Positions 38,947-49,555 of a stretch of 64,000 nucleotides of DNA are shown piece after piece (the first letter of the stretch is position 1; each line of letters begins with the position of its first letter). The position numbers were made by a program, and so were the translations under genes. The notes beneath the pieces are model-generated. The model did not search any database and was not told where the DNA came from. It worked only from the letters and a program-made list of their open reading frames with translations. The stretch is from NCBI RefSeq assembly GCF_001750685.1, contig NZ_CP017269.1, forward strand, positions 124,001-188,000, given 5' to 3'. This DNA comes from Geosporobacter ferrireducens (GTDB taxonomy: Bacteria > Bacillota > Clostridia > Peptostreptococcales > Thermotaleaceae).

Positions 38947-39432
38947 TCAAATTTGTTTCGTTCCATGACCGATGGTCTTAACTAGCAAAATGCCTGAATC
39001 AGCATACAATTCAATGGTTCTTCCAAAGTTTCCGCCTGTATCTTCTGCAATAATAGGAATTCTAAGTTCTTGCAGTACTTCTTTTACGGCAATAACATTT
39101 CGCTCACCAATTTTCATGATATCATTCTTATTTGCAAAGCTGAACATTTGCGCCCCACCAGCTAATTTACTTAGAAGTCTCCCGCGGCTAGCGCCTAATT
39201 TTAAAACCTCTTCCAGCAGCAGTTGCGTCCCTGTATCCGCAAATTTTGCAGCATTGGTATTATTTCGTATTGTTTTACTAGAGGGCAGCATAATATGGGC
39301 CATTCCTGCGATTTTAGTTATTGGATCATATAGCGTAATCCCAACACAAGAACCCAAGCCCAGCGTTGTTAAAATGCCAGGATTCTTTATGACATTTAAA
39401 TCAGCCATTCCAATTTTTTTAATTTCACTCAT
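38947..39432 (-). CDS. cheD: Chemoreceptor glutamine deamidase CheD
   Basis: Deamidates glutamines on chemoreceptors and pairs with CheC to regulate it. The catalytic cysteine is in LGLGSCVGITLYDP and the histidine in GMAHIMLP; both are present. The 161-residue length is normal. Its start codon shares one base with the cheC stop, so the pair is tightly coupled. Confidence 0.95.
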   Translation of the reverse strand: MSEIKKIGMADLNVIKNPGILTTLGLGSCVGITLYDPITKIAGMAHIMLPSSKTIRNNTNAAKFADTGTQLLLEEVLKLGASRGRLLSKLAGGAQMFSFANKNDIMKIGERNVIAVKEVLQELRIPIIAEDTGGNFGRTIELYADSGILLVKTIGHGTKQI

Positions 39433-40049
39433 TATTTTAATACTCCCAAGCTGCTTAATAGTGTTTCAAAAGACTCCATATCTGGAATCAAAAAGAAGAA
39501 TCCCTTTACTTGATGCCCACCCTCTATAAGTTCTGTTTCAATTAATAATACCTTGTCTCCCATTTGTCCATATTGAATAACAGGGACACTTAATATTGCT
39601 CCTGCCATATCAATGGCTAGAGAGGGGATAGATATTTTGATGTTTAGATTTGTTAACGCCGATAAAGAAGATACATATGAACCCGATAGAATATTCCCGA
39701 TTTCCTGAATAGCAGATTGCTCAATTTCATCCATTGCCTCAGTTTCATCATCTCTTGCCATCAGCATGTTAGTTAGCGATTTAGAAGATTTTAATGCCAG
39801 CAGAAACATAATATGTCCTGTGATATCACCCTCTACACGAAAATAGATGCCGCAGACAGGCGTTTCCTCGCCTCCAATTAATTCGGGGACTTCTTTGAAT
39901 TCAAGAATTTGAACTTTAGGTACATTCATGTCAATCTTTTTGTCAATCATTTTTGCCAGAGCAGTAGCTGCATTTCCTGCACCGATATTCCCAATTTCCT
40001 TTAGTACATCCAGTTGTATACCATTTAATTCATCTAGCGTAATTCCCAC
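39432..40049 (-). CDS. cheC: CheY-P phosphatase CheC
   Basis: Dephosphorylates CheY-P and binds CheD. Both active-site patterns E-x2-N are intact: KEIGNIGAGNAATAL (E18, N21) and QEIGNILSGSYVSS, so it should be a working two-site CheC. 205 residues. It lies between cheW and cheD. Confidence 0.96.
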   Translation of the reverse strand: MGITLDELNGIQLDVLKEIGNIGAGNAATALAKMIDKKIDMNVPKVQILEFKEVPELIGGEETPVCGIYFRVEGDITGHIMFLLALKSSKSLTNMLMARDDETEAMDEIEQSAIQEIGNILSGSYVSSLSALTNLNIKISIPSLAIDMAGAILSVPVIQYGQMGDKVLLIETELIEGGHQVKGFFFLIPDMESFETLLSSLGVLK

Positions 40050-40067
40050 TTTGCCTCCTCCTACTCA

Positions 40068-40526
40068 TTATAATTCGTTGGTATCCGTAATCCCCAATAT
40101 TTTTTTCAAATCCAGCAGAATGATGATTCTATCCTCATTTTTTCCAATTCCTTTAATATACTCGTTGTCTTTTTGTTCTCCCAACTCCGGAGCTTCGTCT
40201 ACATCCGCATCTTCTAGTTGAATTACTTCCGATGAGGAATCGACCAATAATCCAACAATCATATCTTCAATGGATATGATCATGATTCTCGATTCCTCAT
40301 CAAGAGCTACTTCTGGAAGATTGAAGCGCTTTCTTAGATTAATCACCGGAACAACTTCTCCCCTTAGATTAATTACACCCTGTACATAAGGTAGCGCATG
40401 GGGAACTCTGGTAATGTCCATTACCTTTTCTATTGTTTCAACCTGAAGAATATCAATACCATAGAACTCGTTATCTAATTTAAACAACACATATTGCTGC
40501 TCCACTGAACTTTTTTGATGATTCAT
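40068..40526 (-). CDS. cheW: Chemotaxis coupling protein CheW
   Basis: The adaptor that ties chemoreceptors to the kinase CheA. The 152-residue double SH3-like fold shows FYGIDILQVETIEKVMDITR and YVQGVINLRGEVVPVINLRK. It follows cheA by 30 nt. Confidence 0.97.
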   Translation of the reverse strand: MNHQKSSVEQQYVLFKLDNEFYGIDILQVETIEKVMDITRVPHALPYVQGVINLRGEVVPVINLRKRFNLPEVALDEESRIMIISIEDMIVGLLVDSSSEVIQLEDADVDEAPELGEQKDNEYIKGIGKNEDRIIILLDLKKILGITDTNEL

Positions 40527-40556
40527 GAAATCACTCTCCTTGCTCTCATTATTCCA

Positions 40557-42587
40557 TTAAAAAAGAGAATTTGTGTCCACAATTAATGCGACTTGTCCAT
40601 TTCCTAAAATTGTTGCACCCGCGATGACTTTGATACCAGAAAGAAATTTGCCTAATGATTTAATAACAATCTCCTGCTGCCCAATTAGGCTGTCTACTAT
40701 AAATCCTGCTGTCTTATCACCTTTCTTCACGACAACCACGATTAAGTCCTCTTTTTCAGGTTCTTTCCGATCAACATTTAGAATTTTACCCATTCGTAAA
40801 ATCGGCAAGGTGTGATTTCTATATAAAACCACTTCTTGATTTTGCACTTTTCTAATGGAAGCTGTTTTAATCGTAATAATTTCTTTTATAGAATTAAGTG
40901 GAATTGCATATTTTTCTAACCCAATATTGACTAAAAGTGCCTGTATAATTGCCAGTGTCAACGGCAAGCGTATAATAAATTTGCTTCCTTTATTTTTTAT
41001 AGTCTGTACCTCTACAATTCCGCCCAGGGATTCAATCTTTGTCTTTACAACGTCTAACCCTACACCCCTTCCGGAAATATCCGATATCTTGTCTGCCGTA
41101 CTAAAGCCTGCATGGAACAATAAATGGATGGCTTCCTTTTCATCCATAGCGTCAGATTGGTCCTTCGTAATGATCCCTTTTTCCAAAGCCTTTGCTTTAA
41201 CTCTTTCTATATTAATTCCTTGTCCATCATCCTCTACTTCGATGACTACACTATTCCCATCAGGGTATGCAATCAATTTCACTGTACCTGCATCAGGCTT
41301 TCCTAATCTTTTTCGTGTTTGCGGATCTTCAATTCCATGGTCGATTGAGTTGCGAATCAAATGGATCAATGGATCTCCGATCTCATCAATAACGGTTCTG
41401 TCTACTTCAGTTTCCTCACCTGACATAAATAGGGATATCTCTTTTCCCAGCTCCTTTGAAAGATCCCTGATCATCCTTGGGAATCTGTTAAACACTCTCT
41501 CAATCGGTACCATTCTTACTTTCATTACAGCATCATGCAAGCTTGTGGTAATTCTCTCCAAGTACTCAATTGCCTCATTCATATTTTGCTTACGTCCATC
41601 ATCATCAATATCTTCCAGCCTTGTTTTAATGATGATTAGCTCACTTACTAGATTCATTAGATTATCTAAACGGTCAATATCTACTCGAACGGTTTTTCCA
41701 ACCTTTGGTTTTTTTGTTTTTGACTGCTTCTTATCTTCTTCTTCATCAGCATTGTCTTCCATGTCCATGTCTTGTTTTGTTTCTGTTTCTGTTTCGGAAT
41801 GCTCAGCAAGCGTATTATATTCTTTTAACACGATTTTTTCAATAATTACAGACTCAACTTCCGAAATGCTTGATAACTCTTCTTTTAACTCTCCCTCATC
41901 TATTTTTGTAAGAATAATTAATTCAAATGAGGTGTCAAACTTTTCATCTTCAATGTCTTCAACAGATGGGCTGGATTTTAAAATCTCACAATCTCTTTCA
42001 ATCGTATTGAAAACAATAAAGGCTCTTGCAGATTTGAGCATGCAATTTGGATTTAACTCTACTTTTATTCGATATCCGCTGTACCCTTCCTGTACCGCTT
42101 TTTCTACAATATTTCTTGAGAATTCTTCAGTTTCAATGATAACTTCATTGCTGGATACCGCTATTTCTTCTGAATGGTTTTCTTGATTCACCAATTCCGT
42201 ATCTGCATTCATGATATTGTTTAATTTTTTTACCAAGTGATCCGATTCTATATCCCCTTCATCACCGATATTGGATATTTCCGTAATATACTCTTCCAAT
42301 ATATCCAGACATTCAAAGAGGAGGTCAATAATTTTCTCTGAAGTAGAAATTTCATTGTTTCGTAAAGCCTGCAGCACATTCTCCATCTCGTGGGTTAAGC
42401 TGGCTACTTTGCTAAATCCCATAGTGCTTGACATACCTTTTAGCGTATGTGCAACACGGAAAATATCATTTAATATATTCTTATCCCCATAATTGTTCTC
42501 TAAATCCAGCAAGCTCTGATTCATATTCTGTAAATTTTCTTTTGATTCCTCGATAAATATTTCTAAATATTGACCCATATCCATCAT
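40557..42587 (-). CDS. cheA: Chemotaxis histidine kinase CheA
   Basis: The autophosphorylating kinase that signals to CheY and CheB. P1 has the phosphorylated histidine H47 in VAHTLKGMSSTMG. A P2-like region (about 160-260) and an acidic linker follow. P3 dimerisation, the P4 ATPase (N-box LIRNSIDHGIEDP, then GRGVGLDVV) and the P5 CheW-like domain complete the 676 residues. The ATG lies 3 nt after cheB with GGGGGTG upstream. Confidence 0.97.
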   Translation of the reverse strand: MMDMGQYLEIFIEESKENLQNMNQSLLDLENNYGDKNILNDIFRVAHTLKGMSSTMGFSKVASLTHEMENVLQALRNNEISTSEKIIDLLFECLDILEEYITEISNIGDEGDIESDHLVKKLNNIMNADTELVNQENHSEEIAVSSNEVIIETEEFSRNIVEKAVQEGYSGYRIKVELNPNCMLKSARAFIVFNTIERDCEILKSSPSVEDIEDEKFDTSFELIILTKIDEGELKEELSSISEVESVIIEKIVLKEYNTLAEHSETETETKQDMDMEDNADEEEDKKQSKTKKPKVGKTVRVDIDRLDNLMNLVSELIIIKTRLEDIDDDGRKQNMNEAIEYLERITTSLHDAVMKVRMVPIERVFNRFPRMIRDLSKELGKEISLFMSGEETEVDRTVIDEIGDPLIHLIRNSIDHGIEDPQTRKRLGKPDAGTVKLIAYPDGNSVVIEVEDDGQGINIERVKAKALEKGIITKDQSDAMDEKEAIHLLFHAGFSTADKISDISGRGVGLDVVKTKIESLGGIVEVQTIKNKGSKFIIRLPLTLAIIQALLVNIGLEKYAIPLNSIKEIITIKTASIRKVQNQEVVLYRNHTLPILRMGKILNVDRKEPEKEDLIVVVVKKGDKTAGFIVDSLIGQQEIVIKSLGKFLSGIKVIAGATILGNGQVALIVDTNSLF

Positions 42588-42590
42588 ATT

Positions 42591-43640
42591 TTACACCCCC
42601 ACCACTTTTGTGATCTTTTCCGCAATTTCTTGTAATGGTATTATTTCATCGATACACCCCAGATTTACTGCTGACTTTGGCATACCGTAGACAACACAGG
42701 TATCTTCGTTTTGTGCAATATTATATGCTTTTTGGTTTTTTAAATTTTTCATCCCTTTTGCCCCGTCTGAACCCATTCCCGTCATAATCACACCCATAAT
42801 ATTGCTGATTTGCAGCTGTGCCAGTGAATTCATCATCATATCAACAGAAGGTCTATGTCCGGAGACAGGTTCTTCCTGCGTCAGGCGAATACGATATGTG
42901 CTTCCCGTCTTGATAACTTTCAAATGATGGTCTCCGGGAGCAATGTAAGCATATCCAGGCTGCAATATGTCATCATCTTCTGCTTCTTTTACATGAATCT
43001 GGGAGATGCTATTTAATCGTTCTGCCAGGGATCTGGTAAAGCCTGGCGGCATATGTTGAACAACTAAAATGCTTGCAGGCAAATTTTGCGGTAGATAAGG
43101 AAGTACTTCCTGCAACGCTCTTGGGCCGCCTGTCGAAGTTCCTATTGCTATAATTTTTTTTAGGCCTAAGCTGCCATGGGACATGTTTTTCACAACAGTA
43201 ACTTTCTGCTGTGGTAAAAATGTGTTTTGAGATTGAAGCTTAACTTTTGCTGCTATTTTTATCTTATCGATTAGATGTATTTTCATGTCTTCCGTATTCA
43301 TTTTAAAAATACTTGTAGGCTTCGTAATAAAATCAACTGCCCCTAAGCTTAATGCTTTTACTGTAGCATCTGCTCCCTCCTGAGTTAAACTACTAAGCAT
43401 AATGATTGGAACCGGCTTCTCTTGCATAATTTCTTTCAAAGCTGTAATGCCGTCCATAATAGGCATTTCTACATCCATCGTCACCACATCGGGTAGTACA
43501 GATTTGATTTTTTCAATGGCTTCTTTCCCATTTTTTGCTGTATCCACTACCTTGAGCTGAGGTTCTGATTCTATAATGTCCGTAATGACTCTGCGCATGA
43601 AAGCAGAATCGTCTACTACCAATACAGATATCTTTTTCAT
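42591..43640 (-). CDS. cheB: Protein-glutamate methylesterase CheB
   Basis: A response regulator that demethylates (and often deamidates) chemoreceptors. The receiver domain has D10-D11, phospho-acceptor D56 (TMDVEMP) and a K near 106. After a linker the esterase domain holds GTSTGGPRALQ with the serine nucleophile, VQHMPPGFT with the histidine and MGSDGAKGM with the aspartate. 349 residues. The matching methyltransferase gene cheR is not in the window. Confidence 0.97.
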   Translation of the reverse strand: MKKISVLVVDDSAFMRRVITDIIESEPQLKVVDTAKNGKEAIEKIKSVLPDVVTMDVEMPIMDGITALKEIMQEKPVPIIMLSSLTQEGADATVKALSLGAVDFITKPTSIFKMNTEDMKIHLIDKIKIAAKVKLQSQNTFLPQQKVTVVKNMSHGSLGLKKIIAIGTSTGGPRALQEVLPYLPQNLPASILVVQHMPPGFTRSLAERLNSISQIHVKEAEDDDILQPGYAYIAPGDHHLKVIKTGSTYRIRLTQEEPVSGHRPSVDMMMNSLAQLQISNIMGVIMTGMGSDGAKGMKNLKNQKAYNIAQNEDTCVVYGMPKSAVNLGCIDEIIPLQEIAEKITKVVGV

Positions 43641-44312
43641 TTAAATCAATCCCTTTTTTCTCATTTTTCTTTGATAATCAAAAATAAATGAAACAATTTG
43701 CGTTCTTATTTTCTCATCTATATCTTCGAAAATTACTCCTAACTCAAAGGGATAATCCGATTCTAAACATGGAATACAACGAATGATCTTCCCTTCTGTA
43801 ATAATATAATTACCGTCGGCCTCAATTGTTACTTGAATGTTTGTACCAGGCGATAATTTTACTTTACTGATCATCTTTGTCCCGCCTCCGCTGAGGTCTT
43901 TTGTCAAAACATCTATGTTTAGTTCTTTATTTTCTTGAGGCTCAATAACTTTGATCTTCGCATTTAATACCACATCTAGCCGGAAAAAATTTCTTCTCTG
44001 CGTTTTTAAGATGTTCCCAATTTTCTGAACCTTAAGGTATGAAATATTATTCACAGTTTTTCTTCCAATAATCTTTGCCAGGTAAGAGTATACACCCGCA
44101 CTCTTTTTATAATAAATAACCCTTATAACAGTATCATTAGGAATACTTACAATCGTACTATTTAGAATAGGTGTAGCGATAAATTGATGCTGCGGATCGA
44201 TAACATCCAGAACCTGGCTAATCAAGGGTTTTTCTTTTTCAAAGTTTTTTTCCCTCTTAATTTCTATTTCAATTTTATCACCAACACCAGGTAGATTTAC
44301 ATTGCTGCTCAT
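43641..44312 (-). CDS. YcgR-like PilZ protein (c-di-GMP effector)
   Basis: A 223-residue protein with an N-terminal YcgR-like beta domain and a C-terminal PilZ domain. The c-di-GMP-binding motifs RRNFF (RxxxR) and DLSGGG (DxSxxG) are both intact. In Bacillus the YcgR-like protein acts as a flagellar clutch/brake on MotA in response to c-di-GMP. Lying directly upstream of cheB in the motility operon, it probably does the same. Start: the ATG at 44312 has GAGGAGG at a rather long 13-nt spacing; the earlier GTG has no site. Confidence 0.87.
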   Translation of the reverse strand: MSSNVNLPGVGDKIEIEIKREKNFEKEKPLISQVLDVIDPQHQFIATPILNSTIVSIPNDTVIRVIYYKKSAGVYSYLAKIIGRKTVNNISYLKVQKIGNILKTQRRNFFRLDVVLNAKIKVIEPQENKELNIDVLTKDLSGGGTKMISKVKLSPGTNIQVTIEADGNYIITEGKIIRCIPCLESDYPFELGVIFEDIDEKIRTQIVSFIFDYQRKMRKKGLI

Positions 44313-44372
44313 AAGTGCTACTTTTCCTCCTCTCGGTTTGATGATCACACATATAGTTAATTTATTTCTTAA

Positions 44373-45290
44373 CTATCGATATCCGTGGAATAATCTATTC
44401 ATAAACCTTTTAAAGCTGCCAACCTGATAGATCTCTCCATTGGCTTCGTTTATGATCCTTGATGCGATGGTAAAAACACCTTGGCTTACAAGACTATTTG
44501 GATAGTTGCAAATAAAGGGAACTTGGGACTTAACGCTTTTTGACACACTGGCGTCATCATATAGATACCCCAATTTCTCTAAAGATACATTTAAAAATCG
44601 TTGCGCTGCAGTATTTAATTTTTCAAATATAGCTGCCCCTTCTTGATTATTTTCTATTCGATTAATAAGCAATCGAATTTTCTTATCCTTATCTTGTGAA
44701 ACAATATTTTTGATCATTGCATAGGCATCCGTAATAGAAGTTGGTTCTGGCGTAGTAACCAATACAATTTCATTGGTGGCATGTACAAAGGACATCACTG
44801 AATGGTTAATGCCTGCTCCCGTATCTACTAGTAAGAAATCTGCGGATCTTCCCAGGCTCTTCAAGCTATGAATTAAATTTGACAGCTGCTCCTCAGATAG
44901 ATTTACCAGTTCGCTTAATCCGGACCCTCCTGAAACAATCTTTATACCTTCTGGCCCTTCCACGATAACCTCTTCAATGGTTTTTTCATTGCGAATTACA
45001 TGAGCCAATGTGTATTTCGGAATCAAACCTACTACTACATCAATATTTGCTAATCCTAAATCAGCATCTAAGATTGTGACGCGATATCCAAGCTTTCTCA
45101 AGGCAAGGCCTAAATTAATTGTAAAGTTCGTCTTCCCAACACCACCCTTTCCACTTGTAATGGTGATGACTCTTGCATGTACTTCTTCTTTCATTTCCAC
45201 TTCTAGGTCTGCTTCTTTATTGTTTTCGTACATCCGCTGTTTTTTCATCGTGTTGATCATATCTCTTAGCCGCTGTGCCTGATCACTCAT
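44373..45290 (-). CDS. flhG: FlhG (YlxH) MinD-like ATPase
   Basis: A ParA/MinD ATPase that works with the GTPase FlhF to set flagellar number and place. The deviant Walker A GKGGVGKTNF is near residue 48, preceded by an N-terminal helix with conserved QAQRLRDM, the DQAQ-type segment that activates FlhF. 305 residues. The ATG at 45290 overlaps flhF by 8 nt, with AGGTG upstream, indicating coupling. Confidence 0.95.
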   Translation of the reverse strand: MSDQAQRLRDMINTMKKQRMYENNKEADLEVEMKEEVHARVITITSGKGGVGKTNFTINLGLALRKLGYRVTILDADLGLANIDVVVGLIPKYTLAHVIRNEKTIEEVIVEGPEGIKIVSGGSGLSELVNLSEEQLSNLIHSLKSLGRSADFLLVDTGAGINHSVMSFVHATNEIVLVTTPEPTSITDAYAMIKNIVSQDKDKKIRLLINRIENNQEGAAIFEKLNTAAQRFLNVSLEKLGYLYDDASVSKSVKSQVPFICNYPNSLVSQGVFTIASRIINEANGEIYQVGSFKRFMNRLFHGYR

Positions 45291-46422
45291 GGATTTCACC
45301 TACAATCATGTTTGCTAGTTTATCGGGATGTGCAATTTCCAGATCATCTGGGACGCTTTGTCCTGTAGTTATATAAGAAAGTTTTTTTCCTGTCTGTAGT
45401 TTTGCATTTAAAATATTGCCAACTGTAACGGCTTCATCTAACTTCGTAAAAATGATTTTATAACTCTGAATAAATTGGTAATATTTTACAATGCTGGCCA
45501 TATCTCTATTTCCGGTTGTAGCACTCATGACTAAAAAGATTTCAGGATCCTTTATATTTTCCAACAAGGCCTTAATTTCTTTCAGTTGTTCTTCATTTTT
45601 ATGATTTCTGCCAGCTGTGTCTACGAGAATAATATCCCTGTCTGAAAAAGCTTCAATGGCTTCAGCGATCTCCGTGGGTTCATAAACAATTCGAATTGGA
45701 ATGCTTAATATCTCACTATATATTTTAAGCTGCTCTACCGCTGCAATTCTATAGGTATCTGAAGTGATAACGCCTACACGCTTTCCTTTTGTAATCGACA
45801 GTTTTGCCGCCAACTTTGCTAAAGTTGTTGTCTTTCCCACTCCAGTAGGTCCGACAAACACGACTACTTTGTTCTTTTCAAAGCTGTCGCCAATCGTCTC
45901 CGGTGTCTCCAGGTACTCTCTTACCACAATTCTAATTGTCTTTAAAATGGCTTCTTCATGACCTTCAGCAAAACTTACCTGCTTTCTTACGATGGCTAAA
46001 ATTCTATCCGCTAACTCTGGTTCAATATCATTCAAAACCAAAAGATCATGATATTTTTTATAGAGCGTTTCTTGACTGTCTTCTTTATCATCCTGACTGT
46101 ATCCAATTTTATTTAATACATTATTTAGGAGATTTTCGATATTCCCTACTTGATTTTGCAATAAATCGATTTTATTTCCTTCCGAATGAACAGCATTCGT
46201 TCCAGAGAGCCCAATTCTTCCTCTTAGTGCATCCTTTTCCTGTTTCTCTTTGTTTTCCTCTATTGCTGCAACCATCTCAATTAATGGTTTCTTCATAAAT
46301 CCGAATATCCCAGGCTTTTTTATTTTGCGGGAGTGTAATATGACCGCATTTGAACCAAGCTCTGACTTTATTTTAAGCATAGTTTCTTGTGGATCATTAC
46401 CAATATATCTTTTTACTTTCAT
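45283..46422 (-). CDS. flhF: Flagellar biosynthesis GTPase FlhF
   Basis: An SRP-type GTPase that recruits the first flagellar parts to the membrane. The N-terminal basic region (MKVKRYIGNDPQETML) is followed by the NG domain with GPTGVGKTTTLAKLAAK near residue 195 and DTAGRNHK. 379 residues, the usual length. It follows flhA by one nucleotide. Confidence 0.96.
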   Translation of the reverse strand: MKVKRYIGNDPQETMLKIKSELGSNAVILHSRKIKKPGIFGFMKKPLIEMVAAIEENKEKQEKDALRGRIGLSGTNAVHSEGNKIDLLQNQVGNIENLLNNVLNKIGYSQDDKEDSQETLYKKYHDLLVLNDIEPELADRILAIVRKQVSFAEGHEEAILKTIRIVVREYLETPETIGDSFEKNKVVVFVGPTGVGKTTTLAKLAAKLSITKGKRVGVITSDTYRIAAVEQLKIYSEILSIPIRIVYEPTEIAEAIEAFSDRDIILVDTAGRNHKNEEQLKEIKALLENIKDPEIFLVMSATTGNRDMASIVKYYQFIQSYKIIFTKLDEAVTVGNILNAKLQTGKKLSYITTGQSVPDDLEIAHPDKLANMIVGEIHE

Positions 46423-46423
46423 T

Positions 46424-48451
46424 CTAAGCCCCCACCGTTCCTATAGACTGAACCTCTACTTTTGAATCGATTTCATTATATGATAGTACAATCAGATCTG
46501 AACTTAGCTGCTCCGTTAGTCTTTTGAAATAAAATCTCACAATAGGAGAAGTAAGAATAATTGGCTGCTCTCCCACAGACATCAATTTTTGCACCTGCTG
46601 TGCCAGATTATTGAGTATGGATTGTGTAGTCACTGGATCTAGGCTTAGATAGGAACCATGTTCAGATTGCTGTATAGATTCCATAATCATTTGTTCCAAC
46701 TCTCCGTCCAGGGTAATCACTTTTGCCTTTTTGCTGCTGATAAACTGTTTTGTAATTGCTCTGGCTAGGGCTTGTCTGACATATTCGGTTAACAGATCTG
46801 TATCACGGGTAATCGGTCCATAATCTGCCAAAGTTTCCAATATGGTAATCATATCTCTTATAGAAACCCCTTCTCGCAGTAAGTTTGCGAGAACTTTTTG
46901 AATATCTCCTAAGCCCAATATTTTAGGTACCAGTTCATCTACCAACGCATTATGATGTTCTTTTACATTGTCAATTAAAGATTTAACCTCCTGTCTACCT
47001 AACAGCTCATGGGCATGTTTCTTAATGATCTCAGTGAGATGGGTTGAGATAATCGAAGAAGCGTCTACGACAGTATAACCGAATATTTCCGCCTTTTCCC
47101 TTTCATCTTCGGTTATCCACTTGGCAGCCAAGCCAAAGGCTGGCTCTACAGTATCAATACCAACTATATTTCCTTCAGCATTTCCAGGATTCATCGCTAA
47201 ATAATGATCAAAAACAATACTTCCATCAGAAACTTCAATGCCTTTGATTTTAATAATATACTGGTTTGGTTCCAATTGGATGTTGTCCCGCAACCGGATC
47301 ATCGGCACGATAACTCCCAGCTCAAGTGCACATTGCCGTCTAATCATAACCAATCGGTCAAATAAGTCTCCACCTTGATTTGGATCAGCCAATGGTATAA
47401 TTCCATAACCAAATTCAAGTTCGATAGGATCTACCTGCAGAAGCGGAATAACATTTTCCGGTTTTCTAATTTCTTCAACTTCTACATCCTGAGCAGTTTC
47501 TTTTTCCTGGATTTCATTTTCTTTTAATGATTTGTGTAGAACGAAACCTAATACAAGAAACATAATGCTAAGTAAAAAATAGGGCGTGTTTGGCAAGGGT
47601 GTCAGTCCTAGAAAAAATAATACGCCTGCAATGATAAACATGATTTTGGGCTGGTTAAAGAGCTGACGAATCACATCATTTCCTAAATCTGAGTCTGATG
47701 CTGCACGGGTAACTACGATACCAGTAGCTGTTGAAATTAAAAGTGCAGGAATCTGGCTCACCAGACCATCTCCTACTGTCAGCAATGTGTATTTTTGCAT
47801 TGCCTCAGCAAAGGTTAATCCTCCGCCAGTCATTCCAAGGATAAAGCCTGCTATAATATTTATAAGTGTAATGATAATTCCTGCAATGGCATCCCCTTTT
47901 ACAAATTTACTGGCTCCATCCATAGAACCATAAAAATCTGCTTCTCTCTGAATGCGTAATCTTCTTTCTCTTGCATCGGTTTCACTGATTAAGCCAGAAT
48001 TCAAATCCGCATCGATAGCCATTTGCTTTCCTGGCATTGCATCCAATGTAAACCGGGCTGCAACTTCAGAAACTCTTTCTGCTCCCTTGGTGATTACCAT
48101 AAACTGAATAATTACAATAATCAAGAAGACAATAAAACCGACTACTGCATTTCCTCCGATTACAAAGTCACCAAATGCCTGAATTACATTTCCTGCATTT
48201 CCTCTTGATAAAATATATCTTGTAGTTGATATATTTAATGATAATCTATATAGCGTTGTTAAAAGGAGCATTGATGGAAATACAGAAAATTGGAGCGGCT
48301 CCTTATTATATATGGCAATCAGAAGAATAAGTAAGGATAAAGATATATTTAAGCTAAGCAGTATATCCAAAGCCGGTAATGGTACCGGTATAATAATAAT
48401 CATTATGACTGCAATGATTGCCAGTGATACAACAATATCACCAAACTTCAT
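46424..48451 (-). CDS. flhA: Flagellar export gate protein FlhA
   Basis: The large gate subunit of the flagellar type III exporter. The N-terminal 310 residues hold about eight membrane helices and the FHIPEP-type cytoplasmic loop ([20 protein letters not shown]). The C-terminal cytosolic domain (from about 330) binds chaperone-substrate complexes. 675 residues in total. It follows flhB by 11 nt. Confidence 0.97.
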   Translation of the reverse strand: MKFGDIVVSLAIIAVIMIIIIPVPLPALDILLSLNISLSLLILLIAIYNKEPLQFSVFPSMLLLTTLYRLSLNISTTRYILSRGNAGNVIQAFGDFVIGGNAVVGFIVFLIIVIIQFMVITKGAERVSEVAARFTLDAMPGKQMAIDADLNSGLISETDARERRLRIQREADFYGSMDGASKFVKGDAIAGIIITLINIIAGFILGMTGGGLTFAEAMQKYTLLTVGDGLVSQIPALLISTATGIVVTRAASDSDLGNDVIRQLFNQPKIMFIIAGVLFFLGLTPLPNTPYFLLSIMFLVLGFVLHKSLKENEIQEKETAQDVEVEEIRKPENVIPLLQVDPIELEFGYGIIPLADPNQGGDLFDRLVMIRRQCALELGVIVPMIRLRDNIQLEPNQYIIKIKGIEVSDGSIVFDHYLAMNPGNAEGNIVGIDTVEPAFGLAAKWITEDEREKAEIFGYTVVDASSIISTHLTEIIKKHAHELLGRQEVKSLIDNVKEHHNALVDELVPKILGLGDIQKVLANLLREGVSIRDMITILETLADYGPITRDTDLLTEYVRQALARAITKQFISSKKAKVITLDGELEQMIMESIQQSEHGSYLSLDPVTTQSILNNLAQQVQKLMSVGEQPIILTSPIVRFYFKRLTEQLSSDLIVLSYNEIDSKVEVQSIGTVGA

Positions 48452-48462
48452 GGATGTTCCCC

Positions 48463-49551
48463 CTAATATATGTTTTTTAATTGATATACATAGGCTAAAA
48501 CCTCAGCTACTGCTTGATAAAGATCAGGTGGAATGTTTGCACCTATGTCCACTTGGTAAAAAATTGTTCTTGCCAGCAATTTGTTTTCTACAATCGGTAT
48601 TTCATGTTCATTCCCTGCTTTTTTAATGTTTTGTGCAATGAGATCTACCCCTTTAGCCAACAGAATAGGAGCTGCGTCTAAATTGCTGTCATAGCGTATT
48701 GCAACAGCATAATGAGTTGGATTGGTTATAATCACATCAGCCTTCGGTACATCCTGCATCATTCTGCGCATCGATATCTGTCTCTGCTTTTCTTTGATTT
48801 TTGATTTTATCTGAGGATCTCCTTCTGTTTGCTTATACTCTTCCTTAATCTCTTGCTTTGACATTTTTAAATCATTCTCAAATTCCCACTTTTGAAAAAA
48901 GTAATCCATAACAGCCAGCAGTATTAGCACAATTGCGGCACGGAAAGCTACTTGAATCGTTGTATTGCCAATAAAGCCGACAATGCTTTCAATACTCATA
49001 TCCAGAATATTTAATACTTCCTTTGACTGCTTCAACGCATAACTGAATGTGACATACCCAACTACGCTAATTTTCAAAAGGGATTTTATAAATTCTACAA
49101 CGGTCTTTTTTGAAAAAATCTTCTTAAATCCATTAATAGGATTAATTCTATCAAACTTAATTCCAAGTGTTTTTGTGGTAAATAGAAAGCCTACCTGTGT
49201 ATAACTGCACAGCAAGCCGACTAAAAATGCGACCCCCATAATGGGAATGACCAACTTTGCTGTAACCGTTACCAGCAATATAAACATTTTATGAATACCG
49301 TTAACCGTAAAAAGATCTTCCGTATTCACTATGTTTAAAAATATATTATGGGTGAAAAGCCGTAGATTGTGAAAAATAAATTTCCCAAGTAAAAATAATG
49401 CAAGAAAAGTGAATAAAAGAATGAGGGCAGAGTTGATTTCTTTACTCTGTAATACTTGCCCCTTTTCCCTGGCCTCTTTCTTACGCTTTGGTGTCGCTTT
49501 TTCTGTTTTTTCTCCTGTAAAAAGCTGTAGGTCGATGTGAAAAAGAGTCAT
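48463..49551 (-). CDS. flhB: Flagellar export switch protein FlhB
   Basis: The substrate-specificity switch of the exporter. Four membrane helices lie between about 30 and 215, and the cytosolic part has the autocleavage site NPTH ([13 protein letters not shown], near residue 270). 362 residues. fliR and flhB are separate genes here, not fused as in some clostridia. Confidence 0.97.
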   Translation of the reverse strand: MTLFHIDLQLFTGEKTEKATPKRKKEAREKGQVLQSKEINSALILLFTFLALFLLGKFIFHNLRLFTHNIFLNIVNTEDLFTVNGIHKMFILLVTVTAKLVIPIMGVAFLVGLLCSYTQVGFLFTTKTLGIKFDRINPINGFKKIFSKKTVVEFIKSLLKISVVGYVTFSYALKQSKEVLNILDMSIESIVGFIGNTTIQVAFRAAIVLILLAVMDYFFQKWEFENDLKMSKQEIKEEYKQTEGDPQIKSKIKEKQRQISMRRMMQDVPKADVIITNPTHYAVAIRYDSNLDAAPILLAKGVDLIAQNIKKAGNEHEIPIVENKLLARTIFYQVDIGANIPPDLYQAVAEVLAYVYQLKNIY

Positions 49552-49555
49552 TCTA

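Noticed and set aside
38972..39529. Plus-strand ORF of 185 codons opposite cheD/cheC
   Set aside because: Antisense to two genes with intact catalytic motifs; low-complexity product.
40855..42186. Long plus-strand ORF (443 codons) opposite cheA
   Set aside because: It mirrors cheA on the other strand, its product is Ser/Ile/Phe-rich without any recognisable motif, and cheA has full domain signatures. It is a codon-bias shadow.
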